From contig NZ_MSXV01000052.1 of assembly GCF_001945395.1 (NCBI RefSeq), forward strand, positions 62,001 to 126,000: a stretch of DNA of 64,000 nt, read 5' to 3'. A program made the translations under genes and the position numbers. The notes below the pieces were generated by a model. That model had not been told where the DNA came from. It searched no databases and saw only the letters and a program-made list of their open reading frames with translations. Shown piece after piece: positions 24,708 through 33,383 of this stretch (its first letter is position 1; every line of letters starts with the position of its first letter). This DNA is from Pseudomonas sp. PA15(2017) (lineage in GTDB: Bacteria > Pseudomonadota > Gammaproteobacteria > Pseudomonadales > Pseudomonadaceae).

Positions 24708-25145
24708 ATGTATTTCCACTGGATTGTGCTGACCTTCCTGGTCATCTCTGCCGGAATTCTCTCTCATGTTCAGTACCAGGATGTGGTGACATCCGAGCAG
24801 GCCAGCATCGATGCCCTTAGCAGAAGCCTACTCGTCTATCGATCCGCAGCAGCTGAGTATGCTCGACTGAATCCCGCCTTCACCGGCACTCCGAATGATG
24901 CGGCTCTATCCTTCCCCGCCTGGTACCACAAGCCTGCCGGGCTGCATGCCTCGATCCTCGGGGGCGCAACCTATACCTATTACTCCACTCCTACCCCCGG
25001 ACTAGCCGCAGCTCTGCTAGAGCGTACTGAGTCCGTATCAATAGGGGTGAGCAAAGCGGGTGTTCTGGTCTCCCTAAAAGCCGGAACCACCAACATATCC
25101 CTGCCTGCCGTAGTGCCTGAGGGCGCAATTGTGGTCGTCAACTGA
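24708..25145 (+). CDS. pilM: Type IVb pilus protein PilM
   Basis: 145-residue protein with an N-terminal membrane segment (YFHWIVLTFLVISAGILSHV) and a periplasmic domain in which the PilM pattern FPAWYHKPAGLHASILGGATYTYYS is visible. It is the last pil gene, separated from pilV by the AT-rich gap. The role of PilM in assembly of IVb conjugative pili is essential but mechanistically unclear. Confidence 0.82.
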   Translation: MYFHWIVLTFLVISAGILSHVQYQDVVTSEQASIDALSRSLLVYRSAAAEYARLNPAFTGTPNDAALSFPAWYHKPAGLHASILGGATYTYYSTPTPGLAAALLERTESVSIGVSKAGVLVSLKAGTTNISLPAVVPEGAIVVVN

Positions 25146-25273
25146 GCCCTGCCCTTGGCTCACAACCTCGCTCACCATAAATCCTCGCCACCGGAATTTT
25201 GAATTCCCATTGAGCGCTCCTCTCTCCTGCCGCAGCCTATCGATCGCAACCGATTCGATGGGCGGTAAGGGAC

Positions 25274-25948
25274 ATGGCATCACGTAATTTCAAGATTGGC
25301 ATGGGCGTACTGGTTGTACTGCAACTTGGCCAGTTTGCATGGCTTTCAGCGATGCAGTACGCCACTTGGAACAGCACCAAGTCGGCAGACCGAATAATGA
25401 ACCAGGTCGAAGGGTTTTCCAGCAGCATCGATGCATTGGAATCTACACAGGCTGACCTGAAGCAATCCCTCGAGACCGCAAATGCCAACAACGCCCAACT
25501 TGGATCCGTAGAGGCGCGCCTCTCAGAGGTAGAGGCGACAACACGCTCTCTCGGCCGGTCGCAAGCTGACACCTCAGAGCTGCGCGTAGTGATTGCAGCG
25601 CAACTTGAGCAGCTCACCGAGGACTTCATCAGACTGAAGAAGGCCACCTCTCCTTCTCCCAAGCCTGTAGTTCAGCCTCAAAAACGCCCAGTTCCTGCGG
25701 CCTCGGCTCGCGTTGCCAAGCAGCCGTCAAAGCCTATTCCAGCACCACCCCCCTTCGTACTACTCGGCATTGAGACCCGTGCCGGTGAAGCATTCGCGTC
25801 GGTTGCCCGGGAAGGCGCAGCCAGTCTGGACGAGATTCAGCTCCTACGTGCAGGCGAGGCCTATCAGAACTGGAAGTTGATTCGCCTGGATAACAACTCA
25901 GCCGCATTCCTTGCAAGTGGGGAAGAGCGAGTGGTCAGCGTTCGGTAA
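25274..25948 (+). CDS. Membrane-anchored coiled-coil conjugation protein
   Basis: 224-residue protein with an N-terminal membrane helix (MGVLVVLQLGQFAWLSAM), a periplasmic coiled coil (about residues 45-115), a Lys/Pro linker (KPVVQPQKRPVP) and a C-terminal beta domain (VLLGIETRAGEAFASVA) that resembles PilP-like periplasmic domains. GTAAGGGAC precedes ATG 25274. It opens the conjugation genes behind pilM and probably contacts the cell-envelope apparatus. I do not recognise a named family. Confidence 0.7.
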   Translation: MASRNFKIGMGVLVVLQLGQFAWLSAMQYATWNSTKSADRIMNQVEGFSSSIDALESTQADLKQSLETANANNAQLGSVEARLSEVEATTRSLGRSQADTSELRVVIAAQLEQLTEDFIRLKKATSPSPKPVVQPQKRPVPAASARVAKQPSKPIPAPPPFVLLGIETRAGEAFASVAREGAASLDEIQLLRAGEAYQNWKLIRLDNNSAAFLASGEERVVSVR

Positions 25949-25960
25949 CTAGGAATAAAC

Positions 25961-26677
25961 ATGCCCAGAACAGTATTGCGTATTGCACTCATGCTACCGG
26001 CTCTCATAGTCGGCAATGCTATAGCGGACAGCACCAAGCCCGAAGTAACTAAAATTGAATCGACCTCTCAGGAGGCTGCCACGGCCAAAGCCTGGAACCT
26101 GGACGAATCGGAATGGCGCCAATACAAGCAGATCCAGGCCGGCCCCCGCGGCATCTGGTCACCCGGGCTCGATCCAATAACAAGTCTCGGCTTAAACGCT
26201 GAAACCGATGCGCAACGGCGACGATACGCCGAGCTGCTAGTTCGCATTGAGAAGCAGCGAGTTGAACAAGAGCTGGCGTTTCAGCGCGAATACGATGCTG
26301 CCTGGATTCGACTTTATCCGGATCTCCTGCCCATCGCCTCGAGCACGACAAACCTGACCCAGCCGATCCAGCCCGACATGACAACCGGACGGCTTTTGGT
26401 ATTCGTCTCTCCATCCTGTAGCAGCTGTGAAGAAGCGGTGGCCACCTTGCTCACAGCGGGAACCGATTTCGATCTATTCATCGTCGGTACCAGCAACGAT
26501 GACCAGGTGATCCGCCGATGGGCTCAGGATGCAGGTATCCCTCCTGAACAGGTTCGATCCAGACAGATAACTCTCAACCATGACAACGGGCAATGGCTCG
26601 ACCTTGGCGGCCTCACTGGCAGTCTCCCTGCAGCGTTCAAACGAGCTGGTGATAAATGGCTGCCCGTGGATCTGTGA
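25961..26677 (+). CDS. ICE protein, PFL_4693 family (TIGR03759)
   Basis: 238-residue secreted protein. A signal peptide (ALMLPALIVGNAIA) precedes a helical region with WNLDESEWRQYKQIQAGPRG, the family mark, and a thioredoxin-like C-terminal part with VSPSCSSCEEAV. The CSSC pair could be a redox site acting on disulfides of pilus or T4SS proteins. It starts 12 bases after its neighbour and overlaps the transglycosylase gene by 22 bases. Confidence 0.85.
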   Translation: MPRTVLRIALMLPALIVGNAIADSTKPEVTKIESTSQEAATAKAWNLDESEWRQYKQIQAGPRGIWSPGLDPITSLGLNAETDAQRRRYAELLVRIEKQRVEQELAFQREYDAAWIRLYPDLLPIASSTTNLTQPIQPDMTTGRLLVFVSPSCSSCEEAVATLLTAGTDFDLFIVGTSNDDQVIRRWAQDAGIPPEQVRSRQITLNHDNGQWLDLGGLTGSLPAAFKRAGDKWLPVDL

Positions 26678-27225
26678 TAGCTCTGCTGCTTGCGAGCGCG
26701 GCAGCTGAAACGGCCTGGGCACAATGGCCAGAGGTACCACCGCCTGCATACCAGCTCGCCGGCCACACGGCGGGCACGCCATCCGAACTTCTCTATGCCG
26801 TTGCTAAGACCGAGAGCAACGCAAAGTTACGCATCGGCTACTTCCCCTGGCCCTGGACACTCAACGTCAAGGGCAAGGCAATGTACTTCAGTACCCGTGA
26901 AGAAGCCTGCCGGGCTGCCCTGGAAGGTATTCAAAAGCACGGTGAGCGGGGCGTAGACATCGGTTTGACTCAGCAGAACTGGGGATATGTGGGCAAGGAG
27001 TGGTTCTCCCACCCCTGCGATGCGCTGGATCCGTACGCCAACCTGTCAGCCGCATCGAAGCAGTTGCGGCGGTATTTCGACACAACGGGTGACTGGCTAG
27101 ATGCAGCGGGCAAGTATCACCGCCCTGCCGGCGGTACACCGGCCAGGCGCTACCGGGCACAAGTGCGGAGCCGACTGGGCCAGATCTGCGCCCAGTCCTG
27201 CTCCTTTCCCATCTCCCAACATTGA
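26656..27225 (+). CDS. Lytic transglycosylase of the conjugation system
   Basis: 189-residue secreted SLT-type enzyme that opens peptidoglycan for the transfer apparatus. After a short signal (SVIALLLASAAAETAWA), the catalytic glutamate is in LLYAVAKTESNAKL; the later motifs GVDIGLTQQNWGYVG and AAGKYHRP are typical of the fold. The gene overlaps PFL_4693 and is followed by PFL_4695 after 9 bases. Confidence 0.88.
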   Translation: MAARGSVIALLLASAAAETAWAQWPEVPPPAYQLAGHTAGTPSELLYAVAKTESNAKLRIGYFPWPWTLNVKGKAMYFSTREEACRAALEGIQKHGERGVDIGLTQQNWGYVGKEWFSHPCDALDPYANLSAASKQLRRYFDTTGDWLDAAGKYHRPAGGTPARRYRAQVRSRLGQICAQSCSFPISQH

Positions 27226-27234
27226 AGGTCAATC

Positions 27235-27738
27235 ATGAAAGCCATTCAGTACCTCATCGCATGCACTGTCTTGCTTGCGCCAAGCCTCTCCAGTGCAATG
27301 ACAGTTGTGGCGGATCATGGCGGAATACCCGCAGCCCCCTTCTATGACAGCTTGAACCTGGAAACCAAAGCCTTACAGACGCCAGCACCTATGCTGTCTC
27401 ATCCGGTCAGCACCGAACAGATGCTGCCGGTATTGAGCCAGCTCACTCCAGGAAAAGTCGACGCAAAGCCAGTCACTCTCGCGACACTCCCGGCCCCTCT
27501 GTTCGTTGTCGGTGATGACAGCATGTCGCTGAGCTGGCTGCAGCAGCACCAGGACACATTGCGGCGCCTGCAGGCGATTGGGTGGGCGGTAAACGTGCGT
27601 GACCAAGCCTCTCTTGATCGCATACGCCAAGCTGTTCCAGGCCTGGCAGTAAAGCCCATGCACGTCGACGACTTTGCACAGCGCATTGGGCTTCGCCACT
27701 ACCCTGCGCTGATCACCAGAAGCTCGGTCGAGCAGTAA
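27235..27738 (+). CDS. ICE protein, PFL_4695 family (TIGR03765)
   Basis: 167-residue exported protein with a signal peptide (IACTVLLAPSLSSA). The core contains PAPLFVVGDDSMSLSWLQQH and LRRLQAIGWAVNVRD, then a C-terminal QRIGLRHYPALIT that is characteristic of this GI-type T4SS accessory family. It lies immediately upstream of traD as in PFGI-1 and PAPI-1. Confidence 0.87.
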   Translation: MKAIQYLIACTVLLAPSLSSAMTVVADHGGIPAAPFYDSLNLETKALQTPAPMLSHPVSTEQMLPVLSQLTPGKVDAKPVTLATLPAPLFVVGDDSMSLSWLQQHQDTLRRLQAIGWAVNVRDQASLDRIRQAVPGLAVKPMHVDDFAQRIGLRHYPALITRSSVEQ

Positions 27739-27740
27739 CC

Positions 27741-29957
27741 ATGGCGCGACAGCATGTGATCGAGGCCCTGCTTCGCCCAGCAGTTGAGCTCTATACAACG
27801 ACCATCTGCTTGGCCTCTGCCGCACTTTGCCTCTGGGCGCCCTGGATGATCGCGTTGAACCCCAGCATCGGCGCCGGCATGGCGGCGGCGTTTCTGTTGC
27901 TTGCCTGGCATCGAGGCGTCGACGCCTGGACCGTCCTCACGTATCAACGCAATATTCGACGCCTGCCGCGCTATGAGATGTCCAGTGCCGATGTACCGGT
28001 CAGCCCTTCCAATCTGTTCCTGGGCAAGGGCTTCCTTTGGGAGCAGAAGCACACTCAACGCCTGTACAGCAGCCTCAAACCCGAAGTGGCTAAATACGTC
28101 AAACCCAGCAAGCTCTACCGCTCTGCGCGCCGGTTGGAAAAGCGGCTAGACCGGGAAGGGCAGAAGCTCCTGCCCAGCCCGCTGGCACGAGCGGTTCAAC
28201 GTGGGCTGAAATGGGATAGCGCCTTCAACCCTGTTCGCCCGTTACCGCCGGTAGGCGGTTCCCCAATTCTCCACGGTATAGAGCCAAACGAAGAAGAGGC
28301 GTGGCTTCCACTGGGCGAGCGCGTCGGCCACACCCTCGTCACGGGCACTACCCGGGTGGGTAAGACGAGATTGGCCCAGCTGCTGGTGACTCAAGATATT
28401 CGTCGTTTCAAGCGCCGAGCCAGGCAGATCGCAACATCGCTATGGACGCGGCTGTGGAAGCTTTTGACATTCTGGATCGCCGATCGAGACCAGGAAGAAA
28501 AAGACTATGAAGTCGTTGTCGTTTTCGACCCCAAGGGTGATGACGAGATGCTCCGTAGCATGTACGCAGAGGCCAAACGTGCCGGTCGACTCGACAGCTT
28601 CTACGTCTTCCACCTGGGTTGGCCTGAGATTTCTGCCCGCTACAACGCTGTGGGCCGGTTCGGCCGGATCTCCGAAGTAGCCTCTCGTATCTCTGGGCAG
28701 CTCGCCAGTGAGGGCAACAGCGCCGCATTCAAGGAATTCGCTTGGCGCTTTGTGAACATTGTTGCCAGAGCTCGGAACGCCCTCGGCCATCGGCCTGATT
28801 ACCTGATGATCCAACGTGACGTGGTCAACATCGATGCTCTGTTCATCGAGTACGCCCAGTTCATGCTGCCGCAGAAAGATCCCAAGGCCTGGGATGTCAT
28901 CGTGAACATCGAGAATGGCCTGAACGACAAGAACATACCGCGAAACATGCAGGGAAGGGACAAGCGTGTGGTGGCCATTGAGCAATACTTGGCCATCTCC
29001 AAGTTGCACGACCCGGTGATGGATGGTCTGCGGTCGGCCGTGCGCTATGACCGCACCTATTTCGACAAAATCGTAGCCAGCCTCTTGCCGCTACTTGAGA
29101 AGCTCACCACCGGCAAAATCGCCCAATTGCTGGCTCCCAACTACACCGACCTCGAGGATCCTCGTCCGATCTTCGATTGGCAGCAGATCATCCGTAAGCG
29201 TGGGATCGTCTATATCGGCTTGGATGCGTTGTCTGATCCAGAAGTCGCATCCGCGGTGGGGAACTCCATGTTCGCGGATCTCGTATCGGTGGCAGGTCAT
29301 ATCTATAAACATGGCATTGACGATGGCCTGCCTGGGAAGGGGTCAAGCAAGGTAGCCATAAACCTGCACTGCGATGAGTTCAACGAGTTGATGGGTGAGG
29401 AATTCATCCCCTTGATCAACAAGGGCGGTGGCGCCGGCATACAAGTGACGGCCTACACGCAAACAATGAGTGATATCGAAGCGCGGATAGGCAATCGCGC
29501 GAAAGCTGGTCAAGTCGTGGGCAACTTCAACAACCTGATCATGCTGCGCGTACGTGAGACCGCGACAGCCGAGCTGCTGACCAATCAACTGCCCAAGGTC
29601 GACGTCTACACGACGACACTCGTATCAGGTGCAACAGACTCTTCCGACCCGACCAGCAATACCGATTTCACCTCCAATACACAGGATCGTGTCAGCACCA
29701 CCAGCGTACCGATGATCGAACCAGCGTCAATTGTTCGCCTGCCGAAGGGCCAGGCCTTTGCCCTACTTGAAGGTGGGCAACTCTGGAAGATCCGTATGCC
29801 GCTTCCGGCATCCAATGACGACGACCTGATGCCCCCAAACCTCGAAACCTTGGCGAACTACATGCGCAAGAATTACCGCACGAGCAGCCAGTGGTGGTCA
29901 GGGGCCCCAGTGCCAGATGACGACTCGGTACTGGATGACCTACAGGAGATAGCCTGA
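27741..29957 (+). CDS. traD: Conjugative coupling factor TraD (SXT/TOL subfamily)
   Basis: 738-residue T4SS coupling ATPase that brings the relaxase-DNA complex to the channel. Two N-terminal membrane segments (ICLASAALCLWAPWMIAL and GIGAGMAAAFLLLAW-like) are followed by Walker A TGTTRVGKTR near residue 205 and Walker B INLHCDEFNELMG near residue 540, with VVFDPKGDDEM between them. The length and motif order fit the TraD/TIGR03743 group. Its stop overlaps the next start. Confidence 0.94.
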   Translation: MARQHVIEALLRPAVELYTTTICLASAALCLWAPWMIALNPSIGAGMAAAFLLLAWHRGVDAWTVLTYQRNIRRLPRYEMSSADVPVSPSNLFLGKGFLWEQKHTQRLYSSLKPEVAKYVKPSKLYRSARRLEKRLDREGQKLLPSPLARAVQRGLKWDSAFNPVRPLPPVGGSPILHGIEPNEEEAWLPLGERVGHTLVTGTTRVGKTRLAQLLVTQDIRRFKRRARQIATSLWTRLWKLLTFWIADRDQEEKDYEVVVVFDPKGDDEMLRSMYAEAKRAGRLDSFYVFHLGWPEISARYNAVGRFGRISEVASRISGQLASEGNSAAFKEFAWRFVNIVARARNALGHRPDYLMIQRDVVNIDALFIEYAQFMLPQKDPKAWDVIVNIENGLNDKNIPRNMQGRDKRVVAIEQYLAISKLHDPVMDGLRSAVRYDRTYFDKIVASLLPLLEKLTTGKIAQLLAPNYTDLEDPRPIFDWQQIIRKRGIVYIGLDALSDPEVASAVGNSMFADLVSVAGHIYKHGIDDGLPGKGSSKVAINLHCDEFNELMGEEFIPLINKGGGAGIQVTAYTQTMSDIEARIGNRAKAGQVVGNFNNLIMLRVRETATAELLTNQLPKVDVYTTTLVSGATDSSDPTSNTDFTSNTQDRVSTTSVPMIEPASIVRLPKGQAFALLEGGQLWKIRMPLPASNDDDLMPPNLETLANYMRKNYRTSSQWWSGAPVPDDDSVLDDLQEIA

Positions 29958-30268
29958 TGTCACAACACAGCAATACCGACACCTCAATGGCCGGTTCTCA
30001 CGAACGCTTCCAGATCGTCAAGATCACATTGCCCGAGGCAAGTCGGTATCTGGATGCGATCCTTCAGTTGACGACGCGGATCCAGATAGGGCTTGCAGCT
30101 GAAGAACTCTTCGGCCTTCTCCAAGTGCATGGGTTCTCACCACACTGGCTATCACATTGTGCTTCCTCGCCTGGAGCGACGTACGGAGTCGCCACGCTTT
30201 GTGTCGAAATCCCCGAACACGCTCCGCAATTACTGACGTGTCGTACAACCCGCATAACCCTGCACTAG
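29957..30268 (+). CDS. Hypothetical small conjugation-region protein
   Basis: 103-residue soluble protein starting by stop/start overlap with traD. It has helical QIVKITLPEASRYLDAILQL and a region with HGFSPHWLSHC. No family recognised; its place between traD and PFL_4697 suggests an accessory transfer role. Confidence 0.6.
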   Translation: MSQHSNTDTSMAGSHERFQIVKITLPEASRYLDAILQLTTRIQIGLAAEELFGLLQVHGFSPHWLSHCASSPGATYGVATLCVEIPEHAPQLLTCRTTRITLH

Positions 30269-30278
30269 GCGCACGCAC

Positions 30279-31022
30279 ATGGCAGAACCTAGCAAAGTCC
30301 AGACACAACCACGTCCGCAAGAAGCTCCCAAAGGAATATTCGGCGTACTGCACAAAGCAAAGCTGGCAATTGGGGTGCTATTGCTTTCCCTGCTCATGAG
30401 CATCGTCATCGAATGGATAGGGATGGCCATGAAGTGGTGGACCGAGGATGGCTACCTGCACTCGCAAGCCATGTTGCAGGTCGAGCTGGGCTGGATCGCA
30501 AAGGATTTTACTCAATCCTTGCTGATGTCTGATCCGATTCAAACTGCACAGCAGCTGACCCACACCGTCTACGAATGGTTGTTTGTAAAGTCAGGGTTCC
30601 TTGAATGGATTGTGCAAGCGCGGCAGCCGCTTCCTAAAGGGGCATCGGCCCTGCAGGTCTACTCCAACAATCTCGTCACCGCGCTCGAGGACTACCTGCT
30701 AGCGACCCTGTACGTGACGCTCACTTTCATGGTTCGCCTGGTCATACTCGTCCTCACAAGCCCTCTGTTTGCTATGGCCACATTGGTTGGTTTGGTGGAT
30801 GGATTGGTACGTCGGGATATTCGCCGTTTTGGCGCAGGGCGCGAGTCATCGTTCCTTTACCACCACAGCAAACGCTTGATTGCCCCATTGTTTTTCTCAT
30901 CCTGGCTGATCTACCTGTCGCTGCCCTTCTCACTTCATCCCAACTGGATCCTGCTGCCTTGCGCAGCATTACTCGGTCTTGCCGTTTCGATCACGGCAGG
31001 CTCGTTCAAGAAGTATCTCTGA
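30279..31022 (+). CDS. ICE membrane protein, PFL_4697 family (TIGR03747)
   Basis: 247-residue inner-membrane protein with about four helices: LAIGVLLLSLLMSIVIEWIGM, YVTLTFMVRLVILVLTSPLFAMATLVGLV, then LFFSSWLIYLSLPFSL and LLPCAALLGLAVSITAG. The pattern RRDIRRFGAGRESSFLYHHSKR between helices marks the PFL_4697 family, found directly behind traD in these ICEs. Confidence 0.88.
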   Translation: MAEPSKVQTQPRPQEAPKGIFGVLHKAKLAIGVLLLSLLMSIVIEWIGMAMKWWTEDGYLHSQAMLQVELGWIAKDFTQSLLMSDPIQTAQQLTHTVYEWLFVKSGFLEWIVQARQPLPKGASALQVYSNNLVTALEDYLLATLYVTLTFMVRLVILVLTSPLFAMATLVGLVDGLVRRDIRRFGAGRESSFLYHHSKRLIAPLFFSSWLIYLSLPFSLHPNWILLPCAALLGLAVSITAGSFKKYL

Positions 31023-31041
31023 GCAACCTTGGAGCAAGCTT

Positions 31042-31341
31042 ATGGCCGTCTACGAATATCGAACCACCTACGTCTCAATCCGCTATCAGACAGAAAAAGA
31101 GGGGCTTTTTATCAAGCGGGAATTGCCTCAGACCACACCTGATATCTCATCGCTGGACGAGTACCAGAACCAGATGAATGAGTTGGGACGTGCGGGGTGG
31201 GGGCTTGTTAACGTCCAGCCTGTGTTGCGTGGCATCTATGACATTCCGCAGGCGAACCACGCTGGTGGAGGTGCCATCAGCTACTCCCTCACCGATGGCT
31301 TCTACCTGTTCTGGATGCGCCAGAAAGAGGCCGAAAATTAA
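31042..31341 (+). CDS. Small DUF4177-like protein
   Basis: 99-residue protein starting at ATG 31042 (TTGGAGC 9 bases upstream). The pattern VYEYRTTYVSIRYQ followed by MNELGRAGWGLVNVQPV resembles DUF4177-type domains, a small beta-sheet fold of unknown function. It ends the traD unit, and its stop codon lies inside transfer-motif copy 2. Confidence 0.6.
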   Translation: MAVYEYRTTYVSIRYQTEKEGLFIKRELPQTTPDISSLDEYQNQMNELGRAGWGLVNVQPVLRGIYDIPQANHAGGGAISYSLTDGFYLFWMRQKEAEN

Positions 31342-31368
31342 TTCTCGGAAAGCAAAAAAGAGTTATCT
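31337..31368 (+). promoter_or_regulatory. Transfer-operon promoter-like motif, copy 2
   Basis: AATTAATTCTCGG, then AAGCAAAA and TTATCT (31363-31368), 62 bases before ATG 31431. Near-identical copies occur at 39576 and 41826. TTATCT could be a -10; the upstream box is a candidate activator or sigma recognition site. Confidence 0.65.
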
Positions 31369-31393
31369 GTTCATCCGTGCAATCATTTCAGAG

Positions 31394-31428
31394 AGGCTGA
31401 TCCCAGTTCATTCAATCTGGGTCAGCCT
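31394..31428 (+). promoter_or_regulatory. Leader hairpin abutting the RAQPRD start
   Basis: AGGCTGA (31394-31400) pairs with TCAGCCT (31422-31428) and CCCAG (31402-31406) with CTGGG (31417-31421), leaving one bulged base and a 10-base loop. It ends two bases before ATG 31431, which has no evident Shine-Dalgarno outside the stem. Confidence 0.6.
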
Positions 31429-31430
31429 TG

Positions 31431-31787
31431 ATGCCACCACACCCCACTCGCCGGCGCCGCCTGTGCCAGCTGGCAACCATAGTCCTCGCCGTCGGCTCCC
31501 CCGTATCGACCTGGGCGAGTGGTAACCCCCAGGAAACCAACGAACTCACCCTGGCCTTGAAGCAACTGGAGAACGTCCAGGCGATCTTCAAGCGGGCTGA
31601 GATACAAGCCCGAGCCAGCAATCGAGATCTGCGAACCACCCGCTACGAATTTGACTACGAGCTGGTTCGGTCTGACCTCAATCGAATTTCCGAAGGCGTA
31701 CGCGGATACCTGTCTCCCTCTCGAGCTCAGCCCCGGGACATTGGTGACATCGCGGGCGATTACAGCCGCGATCGTGGTGCGCCATGA
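31431..31787 (+). CDS. RAQPRD family ICE protein (TIGR01690)
   Basis: 118-residue periplasmic protein: signal peptide (LCQLATIVLAVGSPVSTWA), a helical body (LALKQLENVQAIFKRAEIQ) and the diagnostic RAQPRDI motif near the C terminus. ATG 31431 is used; a TTG lies just before it. First gene of the main T4SS operon behind transfer-motif copy 2; the stop overlaps the next start. Confidence 0.88.
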   Translation: MPPHPTRRRRLCQLATIVLAVGSPVSTWASGNPQETNELTLALKQLENVQAIFKRAEIQARASNRDLRTTRYEFDYELVRSDLNRISEGVRGYLSPSRAQPRDIGDIAGDYSRDRGAP

Positions 31788-32017
31788 CTCCAGAACAAGA
31801 AGCTGCGTTCACCCTCGGAGCCGGCTACTCGCCCGCTCAAGTGGGGTTACTGATCTCGCTGATTACAGGAGCCGTGCTGTTCCTTTTCTTGGGCTGGGTG
31901 CTGTTCTCGGCATACCAGGGCTGGAGCGACCGGTCTCTTGCGTTCAAAAAGCTGGGCTTCACGATTCTACGCATAGCCCTTCTCGCCTTCGTTGTCCTCG
32001 TCGTAATCGCAATCTAG
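31784..32017 (+). CDS. ICE membrane protein, PFL_4701 family (TIGR03758)
   Basis: 77-residue protein with two membrane helices (VGLLISLITGAVLFLFLGWVLF and ILRIALLAFVVLVVIAI), resembling pilin-like subunits of GI-type T4SS. It overlaps the RAQPRD gene by 4 bases. Confidence 0.87.
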   Translation: MTPEQEAAFTLGAGYSPAQVGLLISLITGAVLFLFLGWVLFSAYQGWSDRSLAFKKLGFTILRIALLAFVVLVVIAI

Positions 32018-32028
32018 GAGCTACACCC

Positions 32029-32376
32029 ATGACACGTCGTTCGAACAATATCGTTGCCCGCCTGGTGCTCGCCCTGCTTGCGGCAGCACCAGCCTGGTCC
32101 TGCGCAGCACTTCCAACGCCAGATGCGCCAAGCCGGGGGCAAGGGAGTGGGTTCCTGCAGTTGCTTCAAAACTATGCATACGACATCGCGGTAGTGGCTG
32201 CCTTAGGGATTTCCGCAGTCGCCTTCATCGTCGTTTCGATGAACGTGGTTCAGAAATTCAACGAAGTCACGACCAAGAAAGCGACCTGGACAGAGTTCTT
32301 TATTTTGGTGCTGATTGGTGGTGGCCTGCTCATCATCGTCATTTGGCTGGCCAACAAGGCCGTCGAGATCCTCTGA
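32029..32376 (+). CDS. ICE membrane protein, PFL_4702 family (TIGR03745)
   Basis: 115-residue protein with a signal-like N terminus ending near WSCAA and two membrane segments (VVAALGISAVAFIVVSM and FFILVLIGGGLLIIVIWLA). The TTKKATWTEF linker is a family mark. Its layout resembles VirB2/TrbC-type pilins. It starts at ATG 32029, 11 bases after the previous stop, with AGGAG upstream. Confidence 0.87.
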   Translation: MTRRSNNIVARLVLALLAAAPAWSCAALPTPDAPSRGQGSGFLQLLQNYAYDIAVVAALGISAVAFIVVSMNVVQKFNEVTTKKATWTEFFILVLIGGGLLIIVIWLANKAVEIL

Positions 32377-32747
32377 TGTCCATCGAATTCCTTCCCGAGC
32401 GCCTGAATCGCTCGCCAGTGGTGTTCAGAGGTTTGACGTCTGGAGAACTGTTTCTGGCGTTCGGCTGTGGGGCGATGATCGGCTTGGTGCTTGGAATCCT
32501 TCTGATCATGGTGACCGGTATCTGGCCGCTCATCCCAACAGCAGTGCTTCTGTGCGGGTTCCTCACCGTTTTCTTCTCCGGTCGGTTGCTAGCCTCTCGC
32601 AAGCGCGGGCGGGCGAGCATGTGGTTTTACAGAGCCCTGCAGATGAGGCTTACCACCTCCCCTTTCATGCCCTTTTTTGAAGCCTTCGGCCTGGCAGATC
32701 GCAGATTGATCCAGCTCGAAAATCACTGGGCCGTCCGCCGGAAATGA
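32376..32747 (+). CDS. Conjugative transfer region protein, TIGR03750 family
   Basis: 123-residue inner-membrane protein with two helices (LAFGCGAMIGLVLGILLIM and IPTAVLLCGFLTVFFSG) bounded by PERLNRSPVVFRGLT and a basic SRKRGRASMWFYR, a TraL/VirB3-like arrangement. It begins at ATG 32376 by one-base overlap with the PFL_4702 stop. Confidence 0.88.
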   Translation: MSIEFLPERLNRSPVVFRGLTSGELFLAFGCGAMIGLVLGILLIMVTGIWPLIPTAVLLCGFLTVFFSGRLLASRKRGRASMWFYRALQMRLTTSPFMPFFEAFGLADRRLIQLENHWAVRRK

Positions 32748-32750
32748 TCC

Positions 32751-33383
32751 ATGAGTAAATACAAACGTGCCCTTGATGACCGAGATGGCCATATCCGGAC
32801 GCTTCGAATCGGAAATGTGGCGTTATTTGGCGCCTGCCTCCTGCTTGGCCTGGGCTGGTACTCGGCCCCGAAGAGCCTAACGATCCATAACCCTCCTGAT
32901 CTGCGATCCGGCAGCACTCGCGCATGGTGGGAGGTCCCACCGAGCACGGTGTACGGATTCGCTTATTACATCTTCCAGCAACTCAATCGCTGGCCTAAAG
33001 ATGGCTCGGTCGAATACGAGCGCAACATCTACAACCTCCAGCATTTTCTGACGTCCTCCTGCCGGACGTTCCTTGAGAACGATTTTGGACAACGCAAGGC
33101 CGCGAACGAGTTGAAAAATCGTGAGCGCTCCGTTTACGAGATCCCCGGACGGGGATTCAAAAATAGCCGCGTCGACGTCGAGAGTAGAGACAGCTGGGTG
33201 GTGTATCTCGACCTGGTCACGGATGAGCACTATCTATCGGAATCTGTCAAAAGCACCTTGGTCCGGTACCCGATTCGAGTCATTCGCAATGATATCGATC
33301 CTGAGCTGAACCCCTGGGGCCTCCAGCTGGATTGCTATGCGCAAGTCCCTCAACGCCTTGGCATCCGGGGAGAACCAGAATGA
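32751..33383 (+). CDS. ICE protein, PFL_4703 family (TIGR03746)
   Basis: 210-residue TraE/VirB8-like protein with one N-terminal membrane helix (NVALFGACLLLGLGWYSA) and a periplasmic domain (AYYIFQQLNRWPKDGSVEYERN). It probably forms part of the inner-membrane core complex. It starts 3 bases after its neighbour and overlaps the next gene. Confidence 0.88.
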   Translation: MSKYKRALDDRDGHIRTLRIGNVALFGACLLLGLGWYSAPKSLTIHNPPDLRSGSTRAWWEVPPSTVYGFAYYIFQQLNRWPKDGSVEYERNIYNLQHFLTSSCRTFLENDFGQRKAANELKNRERSVYEIPGRGFKNSRVDVESRDSWVVYLDLVTDEHYLSESVKSTLVRYPIRVIRNDIDPELNPWGLQLDCYAQVPQRLGIRGEPE